Shown here piece by piece: positions 19,522-28,663 of a stretch of DNA of 64,000 bases. The stretch is from Stenotrophomonas rhizophila (GTDB taxonomy: Bacteria; Pseudomonadota; Gammaproteobacteria; Xanthomonadales; Xanthomonadaceae): contig NZ_RJKV01000001.1 in the NCBI RefSeq assembly GCF_003751305.1, forward strand, positions 1,159,586 through 1,223,585, read 5' to 3'. Below the pieces are notes generated by a model. That model saw only the letters and a program-made list of their open reading frames with translations. It searched no databases and was not told where the DNA came from. Numbering within the stretch: position 1 is the stretch's first letter; the number at the start of each line of letters is the position of its first letter. The position numbers were made by a program, and so were the translations under genes.

Positions 19522-20559
19522 GTGAGCGCAGCGGTACCGGTTCCGGCCCAACCTGAGATGTCGCCCATTGCGGCCCACCGGGATACTGAGAAAGAAACGC
19601 TGATCGTGGCCGATGTGGGCGGCACCTTCGCCCGCGTTGCCCTGGCCACCGTGCGCGCCGGCACCGCGCCGACGTTGCATGGCCTGCGCCGCTACGCCTG
19701 CGCCGATCATGTCAGCCTTGCCGCGATCCTGGCCGATTTCGTGAGCACGCTGCCTGCGCCGCCGGCCGCGGCCGTGGTCGCGATCGCCGGCCTGCTCGAT
19801 GGCGATCATCTGGTGAACACCAACCTGCCGTGGCCGGTGTCGGTGGCGCGGACTCGTCAGGATTCCGGGTTGGCCTCGCTGGCGCTGATCAACGATTTCG
19901 AAGCGGTCGCCTATGCGATTCCGCATGTGGCGCCGGACACGCTGGTGGCCCTCAACGGGGATGCCGATGTTACCCCGCGCTGGCCGGCGCTGGTGCTGGG
20001 CCCGGGCACTGGCCTGGGGGCGGCCCTGCGCTTTGAAGGTGGCGAGCGGCCGGTGCTGGCCAGCGAGGCCGGCCATGCCGCATTGACGGCCTGCAATGCA
20101 TTGGAGCTGGACGTGCTGTCACGCCTGCTGCAGCGCTGGGAACACGTGGACAACGAGCGCGTGCTGTCCGGCGGCGGCCTGATGAACCTCTATCCCTGCC
20201 TGTGCGATATCCGTGGCGTCACGCCGCGCTGGACCAGCACCGAGGCCCTGATTGCGGCCGCGCATGAGGGCGGCGATCCGGTGGCGGTGGAGACGCTGGA
20301 CGTGTTCTGTGCCTGGCTTGGCAGTCTGGCGGGCGATCTGGCCACGACCTTCGGTGCGCGCTCGGTCTATCTGGCCGGCGGCATCTCCACGCGCGTGGAC
20401 CGGTTCCTGCGCGACGGCCGCTTCCGCGAGCGCTTCCTGGCCAAGGGGGTGATGCGCGACGTGCTGCGCCAGGTGCCGATCTGGCGCGTGGACCATGGTG
20501 AGCTCGGCGTGCTTGGGGCGGCGGTCTGGCATGTGGAGCATCGCCGGTCCGCTGCGTAG
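19522..20559 (+). CDS. glk: Glucokinase
   Basis: A 345-residue enzyme of the proteobacterial glucokinase family (ROK-related ASKHA fold) that phosphorylates glucose with ATP. The phosphate-1 loop is VADVGGTFARVAL. The catalytic aspartate is in LINDFEAVAYAI. LGPGTGLGAAL is the adenosine/phosphate-2 region. The GTG at 19522 has AAGG 7 bases upstream. It starts an apparent operon with a glycosylasparaginase and cutC, next to the mannoside locus, so it may be recruited for sugars released from glycans. A 13-bp palindrome TTGATTCAATCAA sits just before its ribosome binding site. Confidence 0.93.
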   Translation: MSAAVPVPAQPEMSPIAAHRDTEKETLIVADVGGTFARVALATVRAGTAPTLHGLRRYACADHVSLAAILADFVSTLPAPPAAAVVAIAGLLDGDHLVNTNLPWPVSVARTRQDSGLASLALINDFEAVAYAIPHVAPDTLVALNGDADVTPRWPALVLGPGTGLGAALRFEGGERPVLASEAGHAALTACNALELDVLSRLLQRWEHVDNERVLSGGGLMNLYPCLCDIRGVTPRWTSTEALIAAAHEGGDPVAVETLDVFCAWLGSLAGDLATTFGARSVYLAGGISTRVDRFLRDGRFRERFLAKGVMRDVLRQVPIWRVDHGELGVLGAAVWHVEHRRSAA

Positions 20560-20592
20560 TTCCTTCGTTGTCGATTCTCTGGAGGTGCACCG

Positions 20593-21591
20593 ATGAATGA
20601 CCGCAGACGATTCCTTCAGGCGAGCGCGTTGGCCGCCGGTGCGCTGGCATTGCCAACGCTGCAGGCACGGAGCGCGTCCGGCGCACGGGTCGTGTCTACC
20701 TGGGATTTCGGCGTGGGTGCCAACCAGGTGGCGTGGAAGACCTTGTCGGCCGGCGGCTCCGCGCTGGATGCCGTGGAGGCCGGTGCGCGATGGGCCGAGA
20801 GTGACCTGTGCAATCCCACCGTCGGGCGCTGCGGCAATCCTGACCGTGATGGCGTGCTGAGCCTGGATGCCAGCATCATGGACGGCGATGGCCGCTGTGG
20901 ATCGGTGGCAGCGCTTAGCGATATCGCGCACCCGGTCTCGGTGGCGCGGCAGGTGATGGAAAAGACCCCGCACGTGATGCTGGTCGGGGAGGGCGCGCAG
21001 CAGTTCGCGGTGCAGCAGGGCTTCGAACGCAGGAAGCTGCTTACCCCGGACGCTGAAAAAGCCTGGCGCGAGTGGCTCAAGACGGCGCAGTACACGCCCG
21101 AGATCAACGCCGAACGGCGCAGCCGCCCCGGCGACAGCAGCAACCACGACACGTTGGGCATGCTCGCCATCGATGCCGGGGGTCGGTTGGCAGGTGCCTG
21201 CACCACCAGTGGCATGGCCTGGAAAATGCACGGCCGCGTCGGCGACAGCCCGATCATCGGGGCCGGCCTTTACGTCGACAACGAGGTCGGGGCGGCCACC
21301 GCGTCCGGCGTCGGCGAGGAAATGATCCGCAACGCGGCTTCGTTCCTGGTGGTCGAACTGATGCGCCAGGGCCGCTCACCGGCCGACGCCTGCCGCGAGG
21401 CGATCGCCCGGGTGGTGCGCAAGCGCCCGGAAGCAAGCAAGACCCTGCAGGTGTGTTTCCTCGCGTTGAACAAGCACGGTGAGGTCGGCGCCTACGCGCT
21501 GCATCGCGGCTTCGTCTACGCGGTCTGCGACACCAACCGGCAGGACGATCTGCGCGATTCCGCCTCGGTGTACACGAGCGAACAGACGTGA
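20593..21591 (+). CDS. N4-(beta-N-acetylglucosaminyl)-L-asparaginase, exported
   Basis: A 332-residue Ntn-hydrolase of the glycosylasparaginase type, which cleaves the GlcNAc-Asn bond left after N-glycoprotein breakdown. Autoproteolysis should expose the nucleophile T187 in SSNHDTLGM; NPTVGRCGNPDRDG and GSVAALSDIAHPVSVAR are family segments. The N-terminus NDRRRFLQASALAAGALALP is a twin-arginine signal, so the folded enzyme is exported. GGAGG precedes the ATG. Its stop overlaps cutC as GTGA. Company with mannosidases downstream supports N-glycan use. Confidence 0.92.
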   Translation: MNDRRRFLQASALAAGALALPTLQARSASGARVVSTWDFGVGANQVAWKTLSAGGSALDAVEAGARWAESDLCNPTVGRCGNPDRDGVLSLDASIMDGDGRCGSVAALSDIAHPVSVARQVMEKTPHVMLVGEGAQQFAVQQGFERRKLLTPDAEKAWREWLKTAQYTPEINAERRSRPGDSSNHDTLGMLAIDAGGRLAGACTTSGMAWKMHGRVGDSPIIGAGLYVDNEVGAATASGVGEEMIRNAASFLVVELMRQGRSPADACREAIARVVRKRPEASKTLQVCFLALNKHGEVGAYALHRGFVYAVCDTNRQDDLRDSASVYTSEQT

Positions 21592-22322
21592 GCGGGCCGC
21601 GCCGGGTACTGGAGATCGCGTCCAATTCGGTGGCCTCTGCGGTGGCCGCCCAGCAGGGGGGCGCGGATCGGATCGAACTGTTCGACAACCTGGCCGAGGG
21701 CGGCACCACGCCATCGCAGGGCAGCATCGCCGTCGCCCGTGATCGCCTGCGGATTCCACTGTTCGTGCTGATCCGCCCGCGTCCCGGCGATTTCCTCTAC
21801 ACCGCGCAGGAGGCTGAAATCATGCTGCGCGATGTCGCGCACTGCCGTGCGCTCGGCTGCGACGGCGTGGTGATCGGTGCCCTGGAGGCCGACGGCGGCA
21901 TCGACATGGCGCTGTGCCGCGAACTGGTGTCCGCCGCCGGCCCGCTCGGTATCACCTTCCACCGCGCCTTCGATGCCGCGCGTGATATGGGGACGGCGCT
22001 GGAGCAGATCGTGACGCTGGGCTGCCAGCGCATCCTGAGTTCGGGGGGGCAGGCCAGCGCGCTGGCTGGGGCCGATGTCCTGGCCGCACTGGTGGCCCAG
22101 GCAGGCGATCGGATTTCGCTGATGGCCGGTGCGGGAATCACGGCGGCCAATGCCGCAGAGGTCGCCGAACGCAGTGGGTGCATTGAATTGCACGCCTCGG
22201 CGAAGGCCACACAGCGGTCGGCAATGCGCCACCACAATCCAGCACTGACCGGATTGTCGCCGGACTGGACCGCCACCGACGTGGCGCAGGTCAGCGCACT
22301 GCGCGCGGCGCTGGATCGCTGA
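21588..22322 (+). CDS. cutC: CutC family protein
   Basis: A 244-residue TIM-barrel protein. Family segments are LEIASNSVASAVAAQQGGADRIELFDNLAEGG near the start (quoted in part only), LIRPRPGDFLYT, GALEADGGID and ITFHRAFDAARD. CutC was first described as a copper-homeostasis protein, but its biochemical role is not settled. The GTG start overlaps the glycosylasparaginase stop by 4 bases, so the two are coupled. Presence in a glycan operon hints at a metabolic role rather than a copper role, which is inference. Confidence 0.9.
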   Translation: MSGPRRVLEIASNSVASAVAAQQGGADRIELFDNLAEGGTTPSQGSIAVARDRLRIPLFVLIRPRPGDFLYTAQEAEIMLRDVAHCRALGCDGVVIGALEADGGIDMALCRELVSAAGPLGITFHRAFDAARDMGTALEQIVTLGCQRILSSGGQASALAGADVLAALVAQAGDRISLMAGAGITAANAAEVAERSGCIELHASAKATQRSAMRHHNPALTGLSPDWTATDVAQVSALRAALDR

Positions 22323-22333
22323 GAAGCCCGCGG

Positions 22334-22401
22334 GTAGAGCCACCCCATGGGTGGCTGCGCTTTGATCCTGCAACGTGCAGCCACCCATGGGGTGGCTCTA
22401 C
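22334..22401. repeat. Paired inverted SMAG repeats
   Basis: Two 25-bp copies, 22334-22358 and 22377-22401, are perfect reverse complements, 18 bases apart. Each begins GTAGAGCC and folds as GCCACCC-CAT-GGGTGGC. Together they can form one long stem. They lie between the convergent 3' ends of cutC and the TonB-dependent receptor gene and may also act as a bidirectional terminator or 3' RNA stabiliser. Confidence 0.8.
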
Positions 22402-22412
22402 GGATAACACGA

Positions 22413-22435
22413 TTAACTACCCCCGTCCCCGTTAA
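22413..22435. repeat. 23-bp repeat shared with the palindrome at 41939-41983
   Basis: The block starts TTAACTACCCCCGTCC and ends GTTAA, and is identical to one full arm of the palindrome between the NUDIX gene and serA. Here only one arm is present. It lies at the 3' ends of convergent genes in both places. The TTAAAAGAA that follows supplies the T-run of the terminator on the minus strand. Confidence 0.7.
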
Positions 22436-22472
22436 AAGAAACGGCAGCCGCCTGTACAAGCGCAGCTGCCGT
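22434..22472 (-). terminator. Rho-independent terminator of the TonB-dependent receptor gene
   Basis: On the minus strand an 8-bp stem ACGGCAGC/GCTGCCGT (22472-22465 with 22448-22441) is followed by TTCTTTT (22440-22434). It starts 13 bases after the receptor stop codon. This is the most canonical intrinsic terminator in the window. Confidence 0.85.
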
Positions 22473-22484
22473 GGAGGACCGCTC

Positions 22485-25400
22485 TTAGAACTTCCAGTTC
22501 ACGCCGAAATACAGCTGGCGGCCGGCATAGATGTTGGACAGCAGGCGGGCCTGGCTGTCATTGCCGATGTAGCTCTGCAGCTCGGACTTGGTGGCGTTGA
22601 GCACCGAGGCGGTCACCGTCCAGTCCGGGGTGATGTTGTAGGCCACGTTGAGGTCGAGCTGGTCGTACGGCTTGGTGTAGGTGGTCAGTCCGTTGTTCAG
22701 GCCACCGACCACTTCGCCACGGCGGTTGTACGAGGCACGGGCCAGCAGCTTGTCGTTCTCGTAGAAGATCGTGACGTTGGCCTGGTTCTTGGCGCTGCCG
22801 ACCAGCGGCGAGGCACCGATTTCTTCGCCATCCAGCACGATCGAGGCGAGGTTGGTGTCGTTGTAGGTGTAGTTGGCCTGGACACCAAAGCCCATGTCGA
22901 ACGTGTACTGACCGTACACCTCCACGCCCTGCGAAACGCCATCGCGACCGTTGGCTTCCGTGGCGTACTTCTGCACCGTGACCGTCTGGCCGCCGACCGT
23001 CATCTGCTGGTCGCGCACCACCGGGACGGTGAAGTTGTCCACGTTCTTGCGGAACAGGGCCACGCCCGCGGCGGAGCCCGGCTTGAAGTACCACTCCAGG
23101 CCGAGGTCGAACTGGACGGCTTCGAACGGTTCCAGGTTCTTGTTGCTGCCCGAGCCGTACCAGCCGGGGGTGTCGGTGCCGCCGGCGACACGGCGGTCGT
23201 TGCTGTATTCCTCGCTGATGTAGCTCAGGCCACCCGGGTAGGCGATGCTGGTGTAACCCGGGCGTGCAATCACCTTCGACGCCGCGCCGCGCAGCACCAG
23301 GCTGTCGGTGATGTCCCAGGCGATGTTGAAGCTGGGCAGGAAGTCGGTATAGGTCTTGTCCAGCGAGCTGAGGGTGTACACCTTGTCGCGGACCTGATTG
23401 TCCGGCAGGCGCACGAAGCCGCCCTGGCAGCGCAGGGTCGGATCGGCCGCCGGATCATCGCAGCTCATCGGCGAGCCGTTGGCGTTGTCCACGAAGTAGT
23501 CGTTGAAGCGCTCCACCGAATCGCTGGACTGGGCGAACTGCTGCGTGCGCACCACGCGCACCCCGACGTTGCCGCGGACGCGCTCGGTACGGAAATTGGC
23601 CTGGAAGTACCCGGAGTAGATCTTCTCGTTGACGTCGTAGACGAAGTCTTCTTCGGTCCGGTTGTGCGAGCCGCCGTAGGTCTGGTTGAGGTAGTTGATG
23701 TAGGCCGGGTAGTTGACGCCCGGGAACACATTGGCGTTGAAGCCGCCGACGATGTTGCTGATCGGGCTGGACAGGAAAAAGCCCGGCTGGGCATCACCGG
23801 CGGTGGAATCGCAGCCGGCCTGGTAGCGGTTGTTATCGTAGTCGGCTGGATCCAGCCCCTGGCAGACCCAATAGGTGTTGCCGGTGTTGCGGTGGACCTT
23901 GCCGTCACGGTACTTGGTGCCGAACTGGATCGAGTCCAGCCAGCCGGCTTCGAACAGCTTGGTGAAGTCGGCCTGGAAGTAGTTCTGTTCAACCTCCGTC
24001 TGCATCCACGACGAGTCGGTCGAGCCGGTGTCGACCTCGGCAATGCCGGCCATCAACTGGTCCTGCAGGTCCGGGGAGAACTGCACCGACGGCGTGCCGG
24101 TGAGGTCCCATGCGGTGTACTGGTTACCCGACAGATAGTCCGCACCGACCTTGCGGCGCGGCTTGGCCGACATCCGGAAGTTCATTGACGGGCCGCCCTC
24201 GGACCACGTACGGCCACCGGTGAACGAGGCCTTCCACAGCGGGCTGATGTCCCATTCGACGGCCAGATCGGCGGTCTGGGAAAGCGCTTTTTCCTTGCTG
24301 TAGCCGCCGGTCAGCTGCGGGGTGGGCAGGGTGCAGTCATCCGGACCCCAGCCGCCCGGCGCAAGGCCAGCCGCTGCGGCCTGTTCTTCGCTGCAGATGT
24401 AGGCCTTGCCCGGCAGCTTCTCGAACTGCGCGCCAGTCACGATGCTGCCACTGGGATCGAAATCGAGCCCGTTGAGGAGTCGGCCGCCGGCCCAGTTACC
24501 GTCGCCGTTGAAGCGGGCCATGCTCCACTCCGGCACCTTGAGCATGTTCTGGGTGTAATCACCCTGCAGCTCGAAGCGGAAGTAGTTGGCGGTCAGGGTC
24601 AGGTTGTCCAGCGGCTTGAACTGGAAGGTCAGCTGCCCACCCTTGCGTTCGCGCTTTTCTTCCTTCACCGCGAAGTTGACCGAGGTCGGCATGAAGAAGT
24701 CGCTGTAGTTGCCGCCGGTCTGGTTGTTGAAACCGGACTGCCCCCACCAGTAGTGGATGCCATCCTGCGCCAGGACGTTGCCGTTGGCATCGCGCGCGTC
24801 GCCGGCGCCATACCACTGATAGTCCTCGGTACTGGCTTCCATGGTGCGGCTGGTGCGCTTCTGCTGCGTCACGCCCACCAGGACGCCAAAGCGCTCATCC
24901 TTGCTGTGCCAGGAGTAGAGCGCCGAGGCCTGCGGATCGATGTCGTGGCTGGTATCCGACGAAGTGCCTTCCAGGTTCACGTAACCCGAGTTGGCTTCCA
25001 TATCGAGCGGACGGCGGGTATGCAGGATCACCGTGCCGCCGATGCCGCCTTCGTCGATGCGCGCTTCCGGGGATTTGAACAGTTCCGCGCTGGACAGCAT
25101 GTTGGACGGCAGCAGCGTGTAGTTGAACGAACGCGACGCCTCGTTGTTGGTTTCCGAGGTGGCGACGTAATTGCCGTTCAACTGGGTGAGGGTGAGGTCG
25201 GGCGCAAGGCCGCGCACGCTGACGCTCTTGCCTTCGCCGCCGCTGCGCGTGATCACCACGCCGGGCACGCGCTGCAGCGCATCGGCGACGTTCTTGTCGG
25301 GGAACTTGCCCACGTCCTCGGCGGTGATCACTTCCACCACCGCGTTCGCATCGCGCTTCTGCTGAAGGCTCTTTTCGATGGCGTAGCGGTAGCCGGTGAC

Positions 25401-25550
25401 GGTCACGCTGTCGAGCGTGGTTGCATCAGGGGTGCCGGTCGCCGGGCTGGCCTGCTGCGCGAATGCGCTGGCCGGCACGACCGCGGTGGCCAAGGCACTG
25501 GCGATGGCCGCGGACAACCTGACGCGGCGGTGCATGCGTGACATCTTCAT
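22485..25550 (-). CDS. TonB-dependent outer-membrane receptor (Xanthomonad carbohydrate type)
   Basis: A 1021-residue outer-membrane transporter. The signal peptide runs from the start to about residue 31 (ASAFAQQ). A TonB-box-like segment LDSVTVTGYR lies near 46-55. The plug domain (VVEVITAEDVGKFPDKNVADALQRVPGV) precedes a 22-strand barrel ending LYFGVNWKF with terminal phenylalanine. Its size fits the large receptors found in carbohydrate-utilisation loci of Xanthomonas and Caulobacter. It is divergent from GH92, with three palindromes in between, so it probably imports mannosides or N-glycan fragments. GGGAGAGAG precedes the ATG; a second in-frame ATG two codons on is possible. Confidence 0.93.
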   Translation of the reverse strand: MKMSRMHRRVRLSAAIASALATAVVPASAFAQQASPATGTPDATTLDSVTVTGYRYAIEKSLQQKRDANAVVEVITAEDVGKFPDKNVADALQRVPGVVITRSGGEGKSVSVRGLAPDLTLTQLNGNYVATSETNNEASRSFNYTLLPSNMLSSAELFKSPEARIDEGGIGGTVILHTRRPLDMEANSGYVNLEGTSSDTSHDIDPQASALYSWHSKDERFGVLVGVTQQKRTSRTMEASTEDYQWYGAGDARDANGNVLAQDGIHYWWGQSGFNNQTGGNYSDFFMPTSVNFAVKEEKRERKGGQLTFQFKPLDNLTLTANYFRFELQGDYTQNMLKVPEWSMARFNGDGNWAGGRLLNGLDFDPSGSIVTGAQFEKLPGKAYICSEEQAAAAGLAPGGWGPDDCTLPTPQLTGGYSKEKALSQTADLAVEWDISPLWKASFTGGRTWSEGGPSMNFRMSAKPRRKVGADYLSGNQYTAWDLTGTPSVQFSPDLQDQLMAGIAEVDTGSTDSSWMQTEVEQNYFQADFTKLFEAGWLDSIQFGTKYRDGKVHRNTGNTYWVCQGLDPADYDNNRYQAGCDSTAGDAQPGFFLSSPISNIVGGFNANVFPGVNYPAYINYLNQTYGGSHNRTEEDFVYDVNEKIYSGYFQANFRTERVRGNVGVRVVRTQQFAQSSDSVERFNDYFVDNANGSPMSCDDPAADPTLRCQGGFVRLPDNQVRDKVYTLSSLDKTYTDFLPSFNIAWDITDSLVLRGAASKVIARPGYTSIAYPGGLSYISEEYSNDRRVAGGTDTPGWYGSGSNKNLEPFEAVQFDLGLEWYFKPGSAAGVALFRKNVDNFTVPVVRDQQMTVGGQTVTVQKYATEANGRDGVSQGVEVYGQYTFDMGFGVQANYTYNDTNLASIVLDGEEIGASPLVGSAKNQANVTIFYENDKLLARASYNRRGEVVGGLNNGLTTYTKPYDQLDLNVAYNITPDWTVTASVLNATKSELQSYIGNDSQARLLSNIYAGRQLYFGVNWKF

Positions 25551-25597
25551 TCCACTCTCTCCCTCTCCTGGATTGAAACGGTGGCGATACGAATTCT

Positions 25598-25611
25598 TTG
25601 AATCGATCTAA
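25598..25611. promoter_or_regulatory. Candidate LacI-family operator A
   Basis: TTGAATCGATCTAA, centred on ATCGAT, about 48 bases upstream of the receptor ATG. The CG at the centre of an even palindrome is typical of LacI-family sites. The right half CGATCTAA is identical in all three copies. Confidence 0.6.
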
Positions 25612-25718
25612 TGTTGAAGGCGAATCATCTCGGGCGTCGAGTCGCCTGGCGCGTCCCGCATGCATCGCGTGGGGCAGTCCCCCGGCTCCCCACTTCCGGC
25701 AATCGTGACCGTTTTAAG

Positions 25719-25732
25719 TTGGATCGATCTAA
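25719..25732. promoter_or_regulatory. Candidate LacI-family operator B
   Basis: TTGGATCGATCTAA, 121 bases from copy A. It lies upstream of the receptor gene, where it could overlap a promoter or serve as a distal site for looping. Confidence 0.6.
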
Positions 25733-26004
25733 ACGATTGGCGGCGAATTTTTAACACGACCGGCGCCGGGAAGCATGCTGCTCCGCAATATGGACCATGA
25801 GCGACCGTCCGCAGTGCGGGCGCTACGAGCCAGCGCAACAGGGGATTCCTTCTACACCTCGCAGACAGGCACTTGCCGCGATCGTTTCCTGGACACCTTG
25901 GTGGGCGACGGGCGTTCCGCGCGGGACGGCGCGCGGCGCGCGTTGGCGGAGGACGCGTGCATGTTGCAGCGCAGAATGCATCCGCCGAAATCTCCGTGCT
26001 TTAC

Positions 26005-26018
26005 TTAAATCGATCTAA
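26005..26018. promoter_or_regulatory. Candidate LacI-family operator C
   Basis: TTAAATCGATCTAA, the most A/T-rich copy, about 100 bases before the GH92 start codon at 26119. It is well placed to control the GH92 gene and the genes after it. Confidence 0.6.
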
Positions 26019-26118
26019 ATTCACCGGGGTGTGGATTGGGTCATCCCGTCCCAGGAACCGCCGACCCCGGTCGCCGCTGGTTCTCGCCGCCGCCACGTCC
26101 GCCAAGGAGTCCGTGTCC

Positions 26119-28605
26119 GTGACCCGCTTTTCCCGACATCCTGCTGTTGCTGCTACCCCCGGCGTTCGCCCGGTCCGCCGTCGTCCGCTCGCCGGCCTGG
26201 CCTGCCTGCTGGCGCTGAGCTGCGCGCCGCTGGTGCTGCAGGCCGCACCCGCCGCACTGGAGCGCGAGGTGAACACCTTCATCGGCAGCAAGGATGACGG
26301 CAACACCTTCCCGGGCGCCTCGGCTCCGTTCGGCCTGATCCAGGTCAGCCCGATCGGCGAGCACTATGCCGGCTGGCGTTATGACGACCCCAAGATCCGC
26401 GGTTTCGGGCATTCGTTCCTGTCCGGTGCCGGCTGCTGGGAGCAGGGCGGGCAGGTCTCGGTACTGCCGGTGACCGGCAGCATCGGTCCGGGCGGTGACT
26501 TCAATACCGACGACGCCAAGAGCTTCGACCACAAGCGCTACGCGTCCAGCTATACCCACGACGGTGAAGTCGGCCAGGCCGGGTATTACAAGGTACGCCT
26601 GACCAATTACGGCGGCATCGATGCCGAGGCCACCGCACGCACCCGTGCCGCAGCCGAGCGTTACACCTTTGCCGCCGATGCGGATACCGGCCACGTGCTG
26701 GTCAACCTTGGCCAGGCCAACGAGCGCCATTCGGTGATCGGCAGTGTGGTCGACGTGGTCGGCGACCGTGCCGTGGAAGGCAAGCTGGTCACCAAGAGCT
26801 TCTGCGGTGGGCATCAGTACACCACCTGGTTCCGCATCGAGTTCGACCGCCCGTTCAAGGCGTTCGGGACCTGGGGCGAGGGCGGTGGCCTGCCCGGCGC
26901 ACGCCACGGCATGGAAGGCGAACTCAAGCCGAGCGGCGCCTGGCTCAGCTTCGATCTGGCCAAGGGCCGTGCGGTGACCGCGGTCAGCGCGATTTCGCAC
27001 GTGGATGCCGAAGGCGCGCGCGCCAATCTGCGCAGCGATGGCATGCAGGGCGATCGCCTGCTCGGCTTCGATCAGATGCGCCAGATGGCGCAGCAGCAGT
27101 GGCGCAAGGAACTGGCGGCCGTGCGTGTGCAGGGCGGCAACAGCGACGACCGCACCGTGCTGTACACCGCGCTGTACCACGCGCTGCTGCAGCCGCTGAC
27201 CGGCAGCGACGCCGATGGCCGCTACCGTGGTTACGACGACAACATCCATCGCGCCGATGGCTGGACCTACTACGAGTATTTCTCGCTGTGGGATACCTAC
27301 CGTGCGCAGAACCAGTGGCTGGCGCTGACCAAGCCCGACGTCGCGCGTGACATCGGCCGGACCCTGCTGGCCATTGAAGCGCAGGGCGGCTGGTTGCCGC
27401 GCTGGGGCTATGCCAACTTTGAAACCAACATCATGACCGGCGACCCGGTCACGCCGTTCCTGGTGGATCTGTGGCGTTTCGGCGCGCTGGACGGCCGCGA
27501 GGGTGAGGCTTACACCGCGCTGCGCAAGAACGCCTTCCAGGTGCCGCCGATGAACTCGCGTCACGCCGGGCGCTCGGGCAACCCGAACTACCTGGCCAAC
27601 GGCTACGTGCAGTACGACCGCGCCTTCCCCTCCAAGGGCATGGACGTGGATCCGCACCACGGGGGATCGGCAACGCTGGAATACGCACTGGCTGACTGCG
27701 CGCTGGCGCAGATGGCCGATGGCCTCGGCCATGCCGCCGATGCCGGCGTGCTGCGCGAGCGTGGCCGCAACTGGCACAAGGTGTGGGATCCGTCGGTGCG
27801 TGACGAGGAGGGCGACTTCAACGGCTTCCCGCGGCCGCGCATGGAGGATGGCGCGTGGTACCTGCCGGCCGATGGCAAGTACAGCCCGCGCTCGCATCAC
27901 GGGTTCCATGAAGGCACCGCATGGCAGTACCAGTGGCTCGCGCAGCAGGACGTGCCGGGCCTGGTCCAGGCCATGCACGGCCGCGAACAGACCGCGCGCC
28001 GACTGGATACCTTCTTCGCTTACGACGCCCTCGTTACATCGCCGCTGACCGCCGCCCGCAAGGAATGGGTGGTCGGGCCGTACAGCTACTACAACCAGTT
28101 CCGCTACAACCCCAACAACGAGCCGGACCTGCACGCGCCGTGGATGTACACGCTGATCGGCCAGCCGTGGAAGACCGCCACCGTGGTGCGCGCCGCGCAG
28201 CAGTTGTTCACCAATGCACCCAATGGCGTCACCGGCAATGATGACCTGGGCACGATGTCGGCCTGGTACCTGTTCAGTGCGCTGGGGCTGTACCCGGCGG
28301 TACCGGGCAGCGGCGAGTTCCTGCTGCACACGCCGCGCTTCGCTCGTGCCGAGATCGATCTGGGCCAGGGTAAAACGTTGACCTTGAAGGCGCCGGGCGC
28401 GGATGGCCGCCAACTGCAGTATGTCCAGAGTGTCCAGGTCGATGGCCGCGCGCATGCGCCGGTGTGGCTGGACTGGGCCCAGCTGCAGCGCGGTGGCACC
28501 ATCGCCTTCGCCCTGGGCGGCACCGCGCCGGAGAACGGCTGGGGCACCCAGGCCGAGGCGCTGCCGGCCTCGTTCTGCGCCACCCCGGGCGCGGTACTGG
28601 AATGA
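26119..28605 (+). CDS. GH92 alpha-mannosidase, exported
   Basis: An 828-residue glycoside hydrolase. After a signal peptide (RRRPLAGLACLLALSCAP...AAPA) the mature protein starts EVNTFIGSKDDGNTFPGASAPFGLIQ, typical of GH92. RGFGHSFLSGAGCWEQG and GNDDLGTMSAWYLFSALGLYP are family blocks; the aspartates of the GNDD block match catalytic-site residues known in Bacteroides GH92 enzymes. GH92 enzymes are calcium-dependent inverting exo-alpha-mannosidases that trim high-mannose N-glycans or mannan. I chose the GTG at 26119, with AAGGAG 9 bases upstream. The linkage preference cannot be read. Confidence 0.93.
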   Translation: MTRFSRHPAVAATPGVRPVRRRPLAGLACLLALSCAPLVLQAAPAALEREVNTFIGSKDDGNTFPGASAPFGLIQVSPIGEHYAGWRYDDPKIRGFGHSFLSGAGCWEQGGQVSVLPVTGSIGPGGDFNTDDAKSFDHKRYASSYTHDGEVGQAGYYKVRLTNYGGIDAEATARTRAAAERYTFAADADTGHVLVNLGQANERHSVIGSVVDVVGDRAVEGKLVTKSFCGGHQYTTWFRIEFDRPFKAFGTWGEGGGLPGARHGMEGELKPSGAWLSFDLAKGRAVTAVSAISHVDAEGARANLRSDGMQGDRLLGFDQMRQMAQQQWRKELAAVRVQGGNSDDRTVLYTALYHALLQPLTGSDADGRYRGYDDNIHRADGWTYYEYFSLWDTYRAQNQWLALTKPDVARDIGRTLLAIEAQGGWLPRWGYANFETNIMTGDPVTPFLVDLWRFGALDGREGEAYTALRKNAFQVPPMNSRHAGRSGNPNYLANGYVQYDRAFPSKGMDVDPHHGGSATLEYALADCALAQMADGLGHAADAGVLRERGRNWHKVWDPSVRDEEGDFNGFPRPRMEDGAWYLPADGKYSPRSHHGFHEGTAWQYQWLAQQDVPGLVQAMHGREQTARRLDTFFAYDALVTSPLTAARKEWVVGPYSYYNQFRYNPNNEPDLHAPWMYTLIGQPWKTATVVRAAQQLFTNAPNGVTGNDDLGTMSAWYLFSALGLYPAVPGSGEFLLHTPRFARAEIDLGQGKTLTLKAPGADGRQLQYVQSVQVDGRAHAPVWLDWAQLQRGGTIAFALGGTAPENGWGTQAEALPASFCATPGAVLE

Positions 28606-28663
28606 GCAGCAGGTCAGCGCGATCGTTTAGGCTTGCACCTTGCTTGAGGAACCCGACGACCCG

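Larger units (their letters stand above)
25551..26118. promoter_or_regulatory. 568-bp divergent control region between receptor and GH92 genes
   Basis: No convincing gene is seen here. The region holds three related palindromes (listed separately) and is locally AT-rich around each. It must contain both divergent promoters. I could not pick reliable -35/-10 pairs. In-frame codons upstream of the chosen GH92 start run back to 25873 but look non-coding: they are rich in Arg/Gly and lack a signal peptide. Confidence 0.6.

Noticed and set aside
22347-24188. A 613-codon open frame antisense to the TonB-dependent receptor
   Set aside because: It begins inside the SMAG repeat, has no recognisable domain and lies over a well-supported receptor gene.
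25800-25830. A further SMAG copy on the minus strand (GTAGCGCCCGCA..)
   Set aside because: The stem is short and mismatched and the surrounding sequence does not match the other copies; too weak to list.
25873-26118. N-terminal extension of the GH92 protein
   Set aside because: The extra 82 codons are Arg/Gly-rich, contain an operator-like site and would bury the signal peptide. The GTG at 26119 has an AAGGAG at good distance.
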